A stretch of DNA of 64,000 nucleotides from the NCBI RefSeq assembly GCF_016908115.1, contig NZ_JAFBDH010000005.1:1-64000 (forward strand). The letters run 5' to 3'. Of this stretch, positions 53,858 to 63,575 are shown piece after piece (the stretch's first letter is position 1; every line of letters begins with the position of its first letter). The notes under the pieces were generated by a model. The model did not search any database and had not been told where the DNA came from. It saw nothing but the letters and a program-made list of their open reading frames with translations. The position numbers and the translations under genes are program-made. This stretch comes from Peptoniphilus gorbachii. Lineage in GTDB: Bacteria; Bacillota; Clostridia; Tissierellales; Peptoniphilaceae.

Positions 53858-54847
53858 TTATTTTTTAAAATTATTTTCCAGGAAAAATCTTAAAATTAAA
53901 TAATATAGGACGTAGGAGACGCCTGCCATTGGCCAAATTATCCATGACTTGTCCCATTTATTTGTGACAAGGGAATAGCCAAGATAAATTGCCACAATAA
54001 GAATCCAATAGGCTGTGATAAAGGGCTCTATCTTCTTCTTAAGCTCCTTATTTTTTCTAGTAAAGTCATCTTCTTCTAAAAGTGCCTTTAGGGCACTCAT
54101 GGGAATATTGGTTCTCAGCAAAAAATTTACACCAAGACCGACAAGTGCCAATAAAAAACCCATTGCTATTGCTATTACCATGTCTTCAGCTGAAAAAATC
54201 ATGCCAACAAAAATTGGAAGAACTGAGGCAACTATAAGTAAGATACCAATTATGTTGTTCTTGACAAAAGAATCGTGAAACTTTTCCATTCTATCCCTCG
54301 CCATGCCATCAACTCCATAATCAGTATCAATGGCTTCACTTTCTATAAATTCATGTTTTTTTAAAAGCATTCCTTCCCTTACAAAAATTCCAACTGCAGC
54401 TATTATAAATAAAAATAATACTGTAAGAGAAACTCCATAAACTACATTTTCTGGAACAGATAAAAGTTTTTTTTCGTAGGCTTCTGATGAAATTACTAAA
54501 AATATTGGAGATATTATACAAAGAGAAACTCCAAGAGCAAGATTTTTTGCTGAAATTTCCTTTAAATTCAAATATTCATTTGCCATCTCCATGGAAACTT
54601 TTCTCGTCTTACTTTCTTCATATTCCTCATCTAAAAATTCTGGGTCCTCTATCTCATCCTTGATGAGATAATCTGTTGTGACACCAAAAATTTTGCTGAG
54701 CTTTAAAATTTTATCCATGTCGGGAATAGATTGTGCCCCTTCGTACTTTGAAATAGATTGTCTGCTTACGCCAAGTTTTTCTGCAAGTTCTTCTTGTGAC
54801 CAAGCATTTTTCTTTCTAAGATTTATAATTTTGTCTGCTAAAATCAT
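53858..54847 (-). CDS. XRE-type HTH regulator with C-terminal membrane domain
   Basis: A 329-residue protein. The N-terminal Cro/C1 helix-turn-helix (about 1-62, NAWSQEELAEKLGVSRQSIS) is followed by an acidic linker and about six hydrophobic helices between residues 100 and 325. Such membrane-bound XRE proteins are common in Firmicutes and may sense envelope state. The target is unknown. AAGGAGG precedes the start. Confidence 0.88.
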   Translation of the reverse strand: MILADKIINLRKKNAWSQEELAEKLGVSRQSISKYEGAQSIPDMDKILKLSKIFGVTTDYLIKDEIEDPEFLDEEYEESKTRKVSMEMANEYLNLKEISAKNLALGVSLCIISPIFLVISSEAYEKKLLSVPENVVYGVSLTVLFLFIIAAVGIFVREGMLLKKHEFIESEAIDTDYGVDGMARDRMEKFHDSFVKNNIIGILLIVASVLPIFVGMIFSAEDMVIAIAMGFLLALVGLGVNFLLRTNIPMSALKALLEEDDFTRKNKELKKKIEPFITAYWILIVAIYLGYSLVTNKWDKSWIIWPMAGVSYVLYYLILRFFLENNFKK

Positions 54848-55047
54848 AGTCTTACCTCCTTTTCTAAGTAAATTTTATAAAAATTTATGGTGGCAAGCTA
54901 TAAATAGTGCTTGTCAATTTGTAAACTCCAAGTTGCAAGTCTTAAAATTTTAAAATTTTTTTGCTTATATATATTTTACAAAGCATTTTTCTATGAAATA
55001 TATATTTTATTTAAAGATCATGTAAAGTTTTTATAAATTTTTTCGAT

Positions 55048-55074
55048 AAAAAATCCTGACTTGTGTCAGGATTT
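55048..55074. terminator. Terminator, probably bidirectional
   Basis: The perfect 10-bp stem AAATCCTGAC-ttgt-GTCAGGATTT with A- and T-runs on both sides; it abuts the stop of the kinase-like gene on the reverse strand. Confidence 0.88.
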
Positions 55075-55701
55075 TTACTTTTTATTTTTTGACATATCTA
55101 CAATTAAATTTACCAGGCTTTCAAAGTCAAAGGCTGAAGAATCTATTAAGAGGTCATAATTTGATCTCTCGCCCCAAATTTTTCCAGTATTTCTACCATA
55201 GTGATTTGACCTTCTATTATTTTCACGCTCTAATTTTAGTTCAAGTTTATCTTTTTTTACATTGTAAGTATTTAAAATTCTCTCTTCTTTAAAGTCACTT
55301 GATGCGTAAATAAATACAGAAAGTTTTGGGAAATCTTCTAAGACAAAATCACTGCACTTGCCAAAAATTACAGCCTTTTTATTTTTTGCAATTTCTCTTA
55401 TAGTTCTTGAATCCAAAAGAAAGGCAGCATCATTTGTTGCAATGTCCTCTTGTGAATAGGAATAGTTTTGTCTATATAAATCGTAAATTGTCCCTTGCAA
55501 AAAGGAATCGTCTTTTTTTATTTCTTCAGGTTTTACTTTGCCTTCCAGGCTCATAAGTTCAATTAATTTTTCGTCAAAGAATTGGTAATTTAATCTTTCG
55601 GCAACTTTTTTTGCAATTTCATTGGCTCCGCTGCCATATTCTCCATCAATTGTAATTAATTTTTTTCCAGCTTTTTCGAAAAATTTATTAAATAGTGACA
55701 T
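55075..55701 (-). CDS. Cytidylate kinase-like family protein
   Basis: A 208-residue P-loop protein of the cytidylate kinase-like group (ITIDGEYGSGANEIAKKVAE as nucleotide-binding loop; RTIREIAKNKKAVIFGKCSD; a late SNYDLLIDSSAFDFES). The cellular substrate is not established for this family. The start was set at 55701 with GAGAGGTG. A 275-bp part of it is duplicated inside hydF. Confidence 0.82.
   Translation of the reverse strand: MSLFNKFFEKAGKKLITIDGEYGSGANEIAKKVAERLNYQFFDEKLIELMSLEGKVKPEEIKKDDSFLQGTIYDLYRQNYSYSQEDIATNDAAFLLDSRTIREIAKNKKAVIFGKCSDFVLEDFPKLSVFIYASSDFKEERILNTYNVKKDKLELKLERENNRRSNHYGRNTGKIWGERSNYDLLIDSSAFDFESLVNLIVDMSKNKK
55253..55527. repeat. 275-bp repeat, source copy in the kinase-like gene
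   Basis: The same sequence as 47412-47686 at about 97% identity, here within an uninterrupted gene; an offset of 7,841 bases is kept along the whole length. Confidence 0.93.
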
Positions 55702-55776
55702 ATTCTCACCTCTCAACCATTATATATGATAAATGTGAAATCTTTTTTAATTAATATAAAATTCTTGTGAAAAATT

Positions 55777-56679
55777 TTATCTATCAAATATTTTCTTTAA
55801 ATAACTTTCAATTGGAAGTTGTGCAATAAGTGTGGCAATAAAAATAATTACAGCACCAATAATTTCCCTCTTACTCATACTTTGTGAAAGAATAAGCCAG
55901 CCAAAAATTGCTCCAAAAACTGATTCCAAAGAACTTATCATAGATGCAATTAATGGGTCCAGTTCCTTTAGTGCCATAAGCTGAATTGTAAAGCCAACGC
56001 CTGATGACAAAACCCCAACATACAAAATAGCAATGTAGGATTTTAAAATTGCAGAAATATTTATCTCTTCAAAAATAAGAGCTGCAAGAAAAGAAATAAT
56101 TCCACAAATTGCAAATTGAAATAGGGATACTAAAACTGCATTAGTATCTACTGAAAATTCCGCCAGCATTAAAATGTGAATAGAAAAAACTATTGCACCC
56201 ATAATTGTAATGAAATCGCCCCTATTCATGCTAAGGCTTCCCTTTACTGACATGAGATAAGTTCCAAGCATGGCAAGAACTATACATAGAAGAAGTTTTC
56301 TATTTATTCTCTTTCCAAAGAAGAGTCCAATAATTGGAATAAAAACTATATAAAGTGCAGTGAGAAAACTTGCCTTGCCTGCAGTTGTATAGACAAGACC
56401 AAATTGTTGAAAATTAATGCCAAAAGTAAAGACAAGACCACAAAGAATTCCACCTCTTATAGTTTTTTTCATGTCAAATTTTTGCTCTCTATAGGATTTT
56501 GATGTTTTATTAAAAAATAAATAAGTTAAGTACAAAAAAATTATAGCAACAAAAGATCTTACTGCCGTAAAAGTAAAGGGACCAATAAATTCCATACCCT
56601 GGGTTTGTGCTACAAAGGCAAGACCCCAAATTATTGATGTGAAAAATAGCATTATTGACGATTTAAATTCTCTACCCAT
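55777..56679 (-). CDS. EamA (DMT superfamily) transporter
   Basis: A 300-residue protein with ten hydrophobic helices in two EamA repeats (SIIWGLAFVAQTQGMEFIGP in the first; ALKELDPLIASMISSLESVF in the second). It exports or imports small metabolites of unknown type. The start at 56679 follows GGTGGTG; an ATG five codons upstream is less suitable. Confidence 0.88.
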   Translation of the reverse strand: MGREFKSSIMLFFTSIIWGLAFVAQTQGMEFIGPFTFTAVRSFVAIIFLYLTYLFFNKTSKSYREQKFDMKKTIRGGILCGLVFTFGINFQQFGLVYTTAGKASFLTALYIVFIPIIGLFFGKRINRKLLLCIVLAMLGTYLMSVKGSLSMNRGDFITIMGAIVFSIHILMLAEFSVDTNAVLVSLFQFAICGIISFLAALIFEEINISAILKSYIAILYVGVLSSGVGFTIQLMALKELDPLIASMISSLESVFGAIFGWLILSQSMSKREIIGAVIIFIATLIAQLPIESYLKKIFDR

Positions 56680-56819
56680 TATAACACCACCCAAAAAAAC
56701 ACCAATCCAGCGTTATCAACTAAATTGATGCTATTATTTTATAATTTAATAATATCATAATTTATCGCGAAAAAATAGTGATGTATAAACTTTATTTAAT
56801 AAATATTAATTAACAATTA

Positions 56820-56848
56820 TTAGACCTTTTACATATCTCATGTATAAT
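56820..56848 (+). promoter_or_regulatory. Promoter of the aminopeptidase gene
   Basis: -35 TTAGAC (56820-56825), 17-base spacer, -10 TATAAT (56843-56848), 18 bases before the start codon. Confidence 0.65.
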
Positions 56849-56865
56849 GAAGGTAGAGGTGAAAT

Positions 56866-58293
56866 ATGATTAAATTTAATTTGTATAAAGAAGGTGGACT
56901 TAAAGTCCACTTTGTAAAAAAAGATGATAAGCTTCCAGAAGATATTAAGGAATATCTCGAAAAGAAAAAATTTTCTTACAAGTTTAAGGAATCTCTTTAT
57001 CTTCCTAGTTTTCTTGAAGAATCAGAAATTTTCATGGGATTAGGCGATGATGAACTTGATTTAGAAGATGTGAGAAATCTTTTCTTTGAACTTGGAAATA
57101 TTTTAAGAGACAATGAAGAACACGAAGTAGAAATTAAAATGCCAGACCTTTCTATGTGCAACAGAAAAACTATTATGGCAGCCTATGAAGGCCTTCGCCA
57201 AGGAGAGTATGAATTTACGAAAAAAACTGATGTCAAAGAAAAAAAGGCTGACTTTGAACTTACTGTAAACTACTCTGCCTTTAAGGGCCCTGAAGAAAAA
57301 CTTCGTGCAGTCTTAGATAAAATGGAAAATATTATGGATGGAGTCTTCCTTGCAAGAGACCTTGTAAATGAAAGAGCCAATGTAATTTATCCAGAAAGCC
57401 TTGCCAATATTGCAGTAGAAAAATTAGAAAAGCTTGGGGTAAAGGTAAGGGTTTATGAAGAAGATGAAATCGAAAAAATTGGCATGAAGGCCTTTTTAAG
57501 GGTGGCAGCAGGTGCTACTAACCGTCCAAGACTTATTGTAATGGAATACAAAAATGCTGAGTCAGAAAAAATTGCCCTAGTTGGTAAGGGACTAACTTAC
57601 GATTCTGGTGGCTACAACATAAAATCTCCAGCTGGCATGAACTATATGCACTGCGACATGGGTGGTGCAGGCACAGTTATTGGGACAATCTATGCCCTTG
57701 CAAAGAACAAGGCCAAGGTAAATGTAGTGGGAGTAGTTGCCGCTTGCGAAAATATGATTTCAGGCACATCTTACAAGTCTGGCGATGTAATTGACTCCAT
57801 GAAGGGACTTACTATTGAAGTGGCAAACACAGACGCCGAAGGAAGAATTACCCTTGCTGATGCAGTCCACTATGCAACAAATAATCTTGGAGCAGAAAAA
57901 ATTATTGACCTTGCAACACTTACTGGTGCCGTTACAATTGCCCTTGGAGAAGTTTACACTGGAGCTGTTACAAATAATGAAGACTTTTATAAGGAAGTTC
58001 TTGAAGCAGGAAATTTATCTGGCGAAAAAATTTGGGCCTTCCCTTATGATGAGGACTACAAAAAATTAAACAAGTCAGAAGTTGCAGACATCAAAAACAC
58101 TTCAGGTAGAGATGCAGGCTCTGTTACAGCAGGACTTTTTGTTGGCGAATTTGTAAAAGAAAATACTCCTTGGGTTCACCTAGACATAGCAGCAACAGCC
58201 TACAGAAATAAAAAATCGGGCTATCTACCAAAGAATGCAACTGGAATCCATGTTAAGACTTTAAATAATTTACTAGACCCAACAGATTGCTAA
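56866..58293 (+). CDS. Leucyl aminopeptidase, M17 family
   Basis: A 475-residue cytosolic aminopeptidase. The metal-binding core is clear: VGKGLTYDSGGYNIK, MGGAGTV, and NTDAEGRITLADAV. The N-terminal domain (about 1-155) is divergent. It cleaves N-terminal residues from peptides, fitting a peptide-fermenting anaerobe. GAGGTG precedes the start. Confidence 0.93.
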   Translation: MIKFNLYKEGGLKVHFVKKDDKLPEDIKEYLEKKKFSYKFKESLYLPSFLEESEIFMGLGDDELDLEDVRNLFFELGNILRDNEEHEVEIKMPDLSMCNRKTIMAAYEGLRQGEYEFTKKTDVKEKKADFELTVNYSAFKGPEEKLRAVLDKMENIMDGVFLARDLVNERANVIYPESLANIAVEKLEKLGVKVRVYEEDEIEKIGMKAFLRVAAGATNRPRLIVMEYKNAESEKIALVGKGLTYDSGGYNIKSPAGMNYMHCDMGGAGTVIGTIYALAKNKAKVNVVGVVAACENMISGTSYKSGDVIDSMKGLTIEVANTDAEGRITLADAVHYATNNLGAEKIIDLATLTGAVTIALGEVYTGAVTNNEDFYKEVLEAGNLSGEKIWAFPYDEDYKKLNKSEVADIKNTSGRDAGSVTAGLFVGEFVKENTPWVHLDIAATAYRNKKSGYLPKNATGIHVKTLNNLLDPTDC

Positions 58294-58308
58294 AAATTTT
58301 TAAAATTA

Positions 58309-58337
58309 CAAACCACTGGCTCAGGCTAGTGGTTTTT
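58309..58337 (+). terminator. Terminator of the aminopeptidase gene
   Basis: The stem AACCACTGGC-tcag-GCTAGTGGTT followed by T. Confidence 0.88.
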
Positions 58338-58617
58338 TCATGACAAATCCTAGCTTATTAAAATTTGTGTAAAATTTTCATAAAATTTAAAAATTTAGAT
58401 TTTCTTGTGCTATACTAAAAAATATTAAATTGTCTTTATGGTAATATTACTTTTGTCTTGAGGTATAATTCCTTAGATGGCTACGCTTAAAAAATTACAA
58501 AAATATTTTGATTTTATAGCTTTATAAAACTTAATATCCAACTAGCAGTTAAAATATAATAGGCGGATTGTTTGCGTCTTAAAGAAATTGACAATTATTA
58601 TTTCATGGGAGCGTAAG
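58338..58617. other. Non-coding region upstream of the CPBP gene
   Basis: AT-rich; two TATAAT boxes (near 58462 and 58554) could be promoters of the CPBP gene. No gene or structured RNA was recognised. Confidence 0.45.
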
Positions 58618-59220
58618 ATGAACTTAGTAATTAATAAAATTTTAAACAGTTTACTTCAAATTATATTATTCTCAATTATCCCCTTCCTTTTCTGGTACTT
58701 TTCAGCAAGAAAACAAGAAAGTTTTAGAGAATGGATAGGACTGAAAAAAATAAAGGGAGGTAAGAAGACAGCACTTGCAATTATTATAGTGACAACTTTT
58801 TATTTATTGATAAGCTTAATTCTTCTTAATAGCTTAAAAAATATAGAAAATGCAACTACAGAATTCCAAGGACTTAGGTTTGCTGCCCTTCCTGCAATTT
58901 TTATATATGCAGTCTTTAATACATCTTTTCCGGAAGAAGTCTTGTTTAGGGGATTTATCTTAAAAAGACTTGCCAGTAAACTAGGGTTTATTAAGGCAAA
59001 TTTTATACAATCCCTCCTATTTAGTCTCTTGCATGGAGTGATGTTCTTTCCTCTTGTCGGTAATTTAAAATCTATTTTAATTATTCTAATGACAGGTTTT
59101 ATAGCTCTTGCTATGGGTTATATTAACGAAAAATTATCAGGTGGGTCAATTATTCCTAGCTGGATTATACATGCCATTTCAAATTTGATTGCTGGTCTTT
59201 ATGCTGCCTTTTATATTTAA
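58618..59220 (+). CDS. CPBP family intramembrane metalloprotease
   Basis: A 200-residue membrane protein with the CPBP (Abi) motifs: EE-x-x-x-R in FPEEVLFRGF, a His in SLLHGVMFF and His/Asn in IIHAISNLIAG. Relatives are intramembrane proteases, sometimes linked to bacteriocin immunity or prenyl-protein processing. No bacteriocin gene was seen nearby. The start was set at 58618 with GGGAG upstream. Confidence 0.87.
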   Translation: MNLVINKILNSLLQIILFSIIPFLFWYFSARKQESFREWIGLKKIKGGKKTALAIIIVTTFYLLISLILLNSLKNIENATTEFQGLRFAALPAIFIYAVFNTSFPEEVLFRGFILKRLASKLGFIKANFIQSLLFSLLHGVMFFPLVGNLKSILIILMTGFIALAMGYINEKLSGGSIIPSWIIHAISNLIAGLYAAFYI

Positions 59221-59244
59221 TTTAGTTTTCTTTAAATTATAAAA

Positions 59245-59273
59245 GACCCTGCCAGATAAATTCTGACAGAGTC
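59245..59273. terminator. Hairpin between the CPBP gene and hppA
   Basis: An imperfect stem GACCCTGCCAGA / TCTGACAGAGTC; the T run is on the reverse strand only. It may be a second terminator for hppA. Confidence 0.55.
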
Positions 59274-59301
59274 CATAAAAGTTAATATAGTTTGCAATAA
59301 A

Positions 59302-59338
59302 AAATCTGCTAGAGATTTTTCTCTAACAGATTTATTTT
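59302..59338. terminator. Terminator of hppA, probably bidirectional
   Basis: The stem AAATCTGCTAGAGA / TCTCTAACAGATTT with T-rich flanks on both strands, adjoining the hppA stop. Confidence 0.85.
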
Positions 59339-61342
59339 TTATAGGAATATTCCGCCGTATTGTACAAATAATGGTGCAAATACTAGGGATACAACAGTTA
59401 TTAGTTTAATTAAGATATTAAGAGAAGGTCCTGATGTATCTTTGAATGGGTCACCAACAGTATCTCCAGTTACAGCTGCCTTGTGAGCTTCTGAACCTTT
59501 GCCACCATGTGCTCCACCTTCGATGTATTTCTTTGCATTATCCCAAGCTCCACCAGCGTTTGACATAAAGATTGCCATTAGTACACCAGTTACAAGAGCT
59601 CCTGCTTGAAGTCCGCCTAGAGCTTCAGTTCCAAGTAAAATTCCAACTACTATAGGAACTACTACTGCTATAAGTCCTGGTACGATCATTTGCTTTAGGG
59701 CTGCTCCTGTTGAGATGTCTACACATCTTGCATAGTCAGGAGTTCCTTTACCTTCCATGATGCCAGGGATTTCTTTAAATTGTCTTCTTACTTCATCAAT
59801 CATTTCTGATGCTGCATTACCTACTGCTGACATTGTTAGTGCAGAGAAGGCAAATGGAAGCATACCACCAACGAATGTTGCTGCTATAACTTGTGGTTTA
59901 GAAATATCAATTCCACTAAGTCCAGTTGCATTAATATAAGAAACGAAAAGTGCAAGGGCAGTAAGTGCTGCTGAACCTATTGCAAATCCCTTTCCTATTG
60001 CTGCTGTTGTATTACCAACAGAGTCAAGTGAGTCTGTTATATCACGAACATCTTCTGGTAGTTCGCACATTTCTGCAATACCACCAGCGTTATCAGCAAT
60101 TGGTCCGTAAGCATCTACAGCAATTGTCATACCAGTTGTTGAAAGCATACCAACAGCTGCTAGTGAAATTCCGTAAAGTCCAATTATTGAATTGCCTGCT
60201 CCGCCTGCTCCAAGATAAGAAGCAATAATTCCAATTGCAATTACAATAATTGGTCCAACTGTTGACATCATACCAACAGAAAGTCCTGCAATAATATTTG
60301 TAGAGGCTCCTGTTTGTGATTCAGCTCCAATTCTTTTTACTGGTGCATAATCATCAGCTGTATAATATTCAGTAAATTTAGAAATAATAAGACCAACTGC
60401 AATACCAATAATTACTGGTGCAAAAGGTGAAAAACTTCCAAAAATGTAATTTGATAAAAATGCTGAAGCAATCATAGTAACAGCTGCTGCAACATATTCT
60501 CCTGCGTTAAGAGCTTTTTGTGGGTTCTTGTCTCCCTTTACAAAAAAGGCAGCTACAATTGATGCTAAAATACCAACTGTTGCAACAAGAAGACCAAATT
60601 TAACACCATCATCTCCGTAAGCTACTACTCCAAGAGTAATAACTGATAGAAGTGCTCCTACATAAGATTCAAATAAGTCAGCGCCCATTCCAGCAACGTC
60701 ACCAACGTTATCTCCTACGTTATCAGCGATAACAGCAGGGTTTCTTGGGTCGTCTTCTGGGATTCCAGCTTCAACTTTACCTACAAGGTCAGCTCCAACG
60801 TCTGCTGCCTTAGTATAAATTCCTCCACCTACTCTTGCGAAAAGTGCAATAGAAGATGCTCCAAGTGAAAATCCTGTAATAATTTCAGTTTGTCCTTCTG
60901 TAAAGAAATATGCGCAAGTAATACCAATAATTCCAAGTCCAACAACGCACATTCCCATTACAACTCCACCTGAAAAGGCAACGTCAAGGGCTTTACCTAG
61001 TCCACCCTTCCATGCTGCATTAGTTGTTCTAACGTTTGCTTTTGTAGCAACTTTCATACCAACATAACCAGCAGCTACTGAAAAGATAGCTCCAAAAATG
61101 AAACAAATAGCAGTTGGAATTGATTTAAGTCCTACTGCCAAAATAATTGCAAGTACAATGACAAATACAACAAGAGCCTTATATTCTCTTGTCAAAAATG
61201 CCATAGCTCCTTCTGAAATGTAAGAAGAAATTTCCTTCATTCTTTCATTTCCGGCATCTTGTTTTGACACGAAACTTGCCTTAAAGAAAGCAAATAAAAG
61301 TGCCAAAACGCCGACTATAGGAGCTAAATATAAAATATTCAT
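59339..61342 (-). CDS. hppA: Membrane-bound ion-translocating pyrophosphatase, K+-dependent type
   Basis: A 667-residue protein with about 16 helices. It has the pyrophosphate-binding motifs ([40 protein letters not shown]) and the C-terminal [16 protein letters not shown]. An Ala at the first variable position of [10 protein letters not shown] is the marker of K+-dependent enzymes. It uses pyrophosphate to pump Na+ or H+; the ion cannot be read with confidence here. AAGGAGG precedes the start. Confidence 0.92.
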   Translation of the reverse strand: MNILYLAPIVGVLALLFAFFKASFVSKQDAGNERMKEISSYISEGAMAFLTREYKALVVFVIVLAIILAVGLKSIPTAICFIFGAIFSVAAGYVGMKVATKANVRTTNAAWKGGLGKALDVAFSGGVVMGMCVVGLGIIGITCAYFFTEGQTEIITGFSLGASSIALFARVGGGIYTKAADVGADLVGKVEAGIPEDDPRNPAVIADNVGDNVGDVAGMGADLFESYVGALLSVITLGVVAYGDDGVKFGLLVATVGILASIVAAFFVKGDKNPQKALNAGEYVAAAVTMIASAFLSNYIFGSFSPFAPVIIGIAVGLIISKFTEYYTADDYAPVKRIGAESQTGASTNIIAGLSVGMMSTVGPIIVIAIGIIASYLGAGGAGNSIIGLYGISLAAVGMLSTTGMTIAVDAYGPIADNAGGIAEMCELPEDVRDITDSLDSVGNTTAAIGKGFAIGSAALTALALFVSYINATGLSGIDISKPQVIAATFVGGMLPFAFSALTMSAVGNAASEMIDEVRRQFKEIPGIMEGKGTPDYARCVDISTGAALKQMIVPGLIAVVVPIVVGILLGTEALGGLQAGALVTGVLMAIFMSNAGGAWDNAKKYIEGGAHGGKGSEAHKAAVTGDTVGDPFKDTSGPSLNILIKLITVVSLVFAPLFVQYGGIFL

Positions 61343-61375
61343 TTTAATCCTCCTTAATTTTTAATTGCAAAGTAT

Positions 61376-61444
61376 TTATAAAAGAGCTACTAATAAAAAT
61401 ACAATTGCAATAAAGACCACTACAGGAAGTAGAAAAAATATCAT
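61376..61444 (-). CDS. Tiny membrane peptide, 22 residues
   Basis: Reverse-strand frame MIFFLLPVVVFIAIVFLLVALL with a good GAGAGGA site 9 bases before the ATG. It is almost wholly hydrophobic, one membrane helix. It lies between secG and hppA, 33 bases before the hppA start. Unrecognised; it could be an accessory subunit of the pump or a leader peptide. Confidence 0.45.
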   Translation of the reverse strand: MIFFLLPVVVFIAIVFLLVALL

Positions 61445-61463
61445 TTCTAATTCCTCTCTAATT

Positions 61464-61691
61464 TTACTTAATTGTAGCTAAAATAATAAGTGCAAGCGCA
61501 AAAACAATGCTTGAAATTATGACAACTTTATTTTGGATGTCTTTTTTACTTGAGCCTTTGTGTGATCCCCAAGTTGTAGTTTCTTCACCTTGAAGAGTTC
61601 CAAGACCAGCTTGATCTGATTCCATTTGTGCTACTACAGTTATTATAATAATGCTAGCAATAATAATTATAATAGATAAAAAAGTTTGCAA
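61464..61691 (-). CDS. secG: Preprotein translocase subunit SecG
   Basis: A 75-residue protein with two membrane helices joined by the SecG-type loop (QMESDQAGLGTLQGEETTTW). It supports SecYE/SecA-driven export. It starts at TTG eight bases after GGGAGG. The low length and two-helix plan fit the family. Confidence 0.8.
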   Translation of the reverse strand: MQTFLSIIIIIASIIIITVVAQMESDQAGLGTLQGEETTTWGSHKGSSKKDIQNKVVIISSIVFALALIILATIK

Positions 61692-61781
61692 ACAACTACC
61701 TCCCTTAAATTTCTATAACATATAAATTCTAACACAGCAAGTCTTCCTAATCAACGAAATTATAGGATTTTAGATAATTTT

Positions 61782-62372
61782 TTAAGATATTTTCTCTTTT
61801 TTCAAAGATTCTTCTATAAAATCTTGTCTATCTTGCATTGCTATAAGAGTTTTTTCGATTAACTCATCAAGTTCCCAACCTAAATTTTCTGCTCCTTTTT
61901 TTATAACATCACGAGAGCAACCTTCAGCAAATTTTTTGTCCTTAAATTTTTTCTTCACGCTTTTTAAATTCATATCCTTGGTGCTCTTAGATGGTCTCAT
62001 AAGTGAAGCTGCATAAATTAAACCTGTAAGTTCATCTACTGCAAAGAGAACTTTCTCCATAAAAAGCTCTGGCTCTACACTGGAACATAAACCATGACCA
62101 TGAGATAAAATTGCATGGATTAGTTCGTCACTTCCACCTGCGCTCTTTAAAATTTCTGGCGTATTTTTTAAATGCTCTTCAGGATATTTTTCATAATCAA
62201 CATCGTGAAGAAGTCCTGCCATTTTCCAAAAGTCTACATTGTCCCTATCAAATTCTTCTGCAAAATATCCCATTACACTTTCAAGGGTTAGACCGTGTCT
62301 TATGTGAAACTCATCTTTGTTGTATTCCTTTAAAAGTTTTAGTGCATCTTCTCTACTTATTCCGCTATTCAT
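61782..62372 (-). CDS. HD domain hydrolase-like protein
   Basis: A 196-residue protein with an HD-type metal site: His in FHIRHGLTLESVMGYFA, HD in GLLHDVDYEKYPEEH, and HA/HG in HAILSHGHGLC. HD proteins hydrolyse phosphate esters of nucleotides. Substrate unknown. It diverges from gap. Confidence 0.85.
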   Translation of the reverse strand: MNSGISREDALKLLKEYNKDEFHIRHGLTLESVMGYFAEEFDRDNVDFWKMAGLLHDVDYEKYPEEHLKNTPEILKSAGGSDELIHAILSHGHGLCSSVEPELFMEKVLFAVDELTGLIYAASLMRPSKSTKDMNLKSVKKKFKDKKFAEGCSRDVIKKGAENLGWELDELIEKTLIAMQDRQDFIEESLKKEKIS

Positions 62373-62477
62373 ATCGCCACTTCCTTTTTACCTATATTAT
62401 CACAATAATTTTTGAATTTCACTTTTTCCTACTTGTGTTATAATGAATATAACAATGTAATGATTATGGAGGTTTTT

Positions 62478-63497
62478 ATGAAAAAAAATGTTGGCATAAT
62501 GGGTTTTGGAAGAATCGGTAGAGATGCTCTTAGAATTTGGGCTCTAAGAGATGATTGTAATTTCGAAGTTACTCATGTAGCCGTTAGAAATTTAGAAAAA
62601 ACTTTAAAGGAAAGAACTCACTTATTTAAATTTGATTCTATTTATAGAAAATTCCCTGGTGAAATTGAATTTACTGATGACGGAATGATTATCAATGGAA
62701 AAAAAGTTACTTTTGTTGAATCAAAAACTCCAGACCAAATGAATTGGAAAGAACTTGGCGTTGATATTGTTATTGACTCTTCAGGTGCCTTCAAAGATGA
62801 AGACAAGGCTAGAGGACATCTAACAAGTGGAGCAAAAAAAGTTGTCTTAACTTCTCCAGGCAAGGGCAATATGCTTACAGTTGTAATGGGAGTTAATGAT
62901 GACAAATATGATCCTGCCAAAGACGATATTATTTCCAATGCATCTTGTACTACAAATTGTCTTGCTCCAGTTACTAAAGTTATTTTAGAAAACTTTGGAA
63001 TTAAGAAGGGACTTATGTCTACAGTTCACGCTTACACTAATGACCAAAATATTCACGATGGTGTTCATAAAAAAGATATGCGTCGTGCAAGAATGGGCGC
63101 AGAAAATATTATTCCTACTTCAACTGGTGCAGCTAAGGCTGTTGGAAAAGTTATTCCAGAAGTTGACGGAATTTTAACTGGTTTTGCCCTAAGAGTACCT
63201 GTTCCAACTGGCTCTCTTGTTGATGTTACTTTTGAACTTGAAAAAGAAGCTACTGTTGAAGAAATCAATGCAGCAATTAAAAAGGCGGCTGAAAATGAAT
63301 TAAAGGGCATCCTTGAATATTCTGAAGACGAACTTGTTTCTTCTGACATCATAGGAAACACTCACTCTTCTATTTTCGATTCACTTCTTACAACAGTTAA
63401 TGGCAAAATGGTTAAATTAATTTCTTGGTATGACAATGAATGGGGTTACACTGAAAGAGTTATTGATTTAACAGAAAAAATTGCAGAATCTCTATAA
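62478..63497 (+). CDS. gap: Glyceraldehyde-3-phosphate dehydrogenase, type I
   Basis: A 339-residue protein with the Rossmann motif GIMGFGRIGRDALR, the active-site Cys in SNASCTTNCLAPV, and the phosphate-binding IIPTSTGAAKAVGKVIPE. It oxidises glyceraldehyde-3-phosphate in glycolysis. At the ribose-binding turn the usual Asn-Asp is replaced (HVAVRNLEK), so NADP use or dual use is possible. The start was set at 62478 with GGAGG; a TATAAT lies near 62440. Confidence 0.93.
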   Translation: MKKNVGIMGFGRIGRDALRIWALRDDCNFEVTHVAVRNLEKTLKERTHLFKFDSIYRKFPGEIEFTDDGMIINGKKVTFVESKTPDQMNWKELGVDIVIDSSGAFKDEDKARGHLTSGAKKVVLTSPGKGNMLTVVMGVNDDKYDPAKDDIISNASCTTNCLAPVTKVILENFGIKKGLMSTVHAYTNDQNIHDGVHKKDMRRARMGAENIIPTSTGAAKAVGKVIPEVDGILTGFALRVPVPTGSLVDVTFELEKEATVEEINAAIKKAAENELKGILEYSEDELVSSDIIGNTHSSIFDSLLTTVNGKMVKLISWYDNEWGYTERVIDLTEKIAESL

Positions 63498-63510
63498 TTT
63501 AAACTTATTT

Positions 63511-63535
63511 AAGGCTTGCTATGCGAGCCTTTTTT
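63511..63535 (+). terminator. Terminator of gap
   Basis: The stem AAGGCTTGC-tat-GCGAGCCTT with T5. Confidence 0.88.
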
Positions 63536-63540
63536 AATTG

Positions 63541-63574
63541 AAAAAGCCAAAGTTTTTAAAACTCTGGCTTTTTT
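63541..63574. terminator. Terminator of the aspartokinase gene, probably bidirectional
   Basis: The stem AAGCCAAAGT / ACTCTGGCTT with A/T runs at both sides, next to the aspartokinase stop. Confidence 0.85.
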
Positions 63575-63575
63575 C

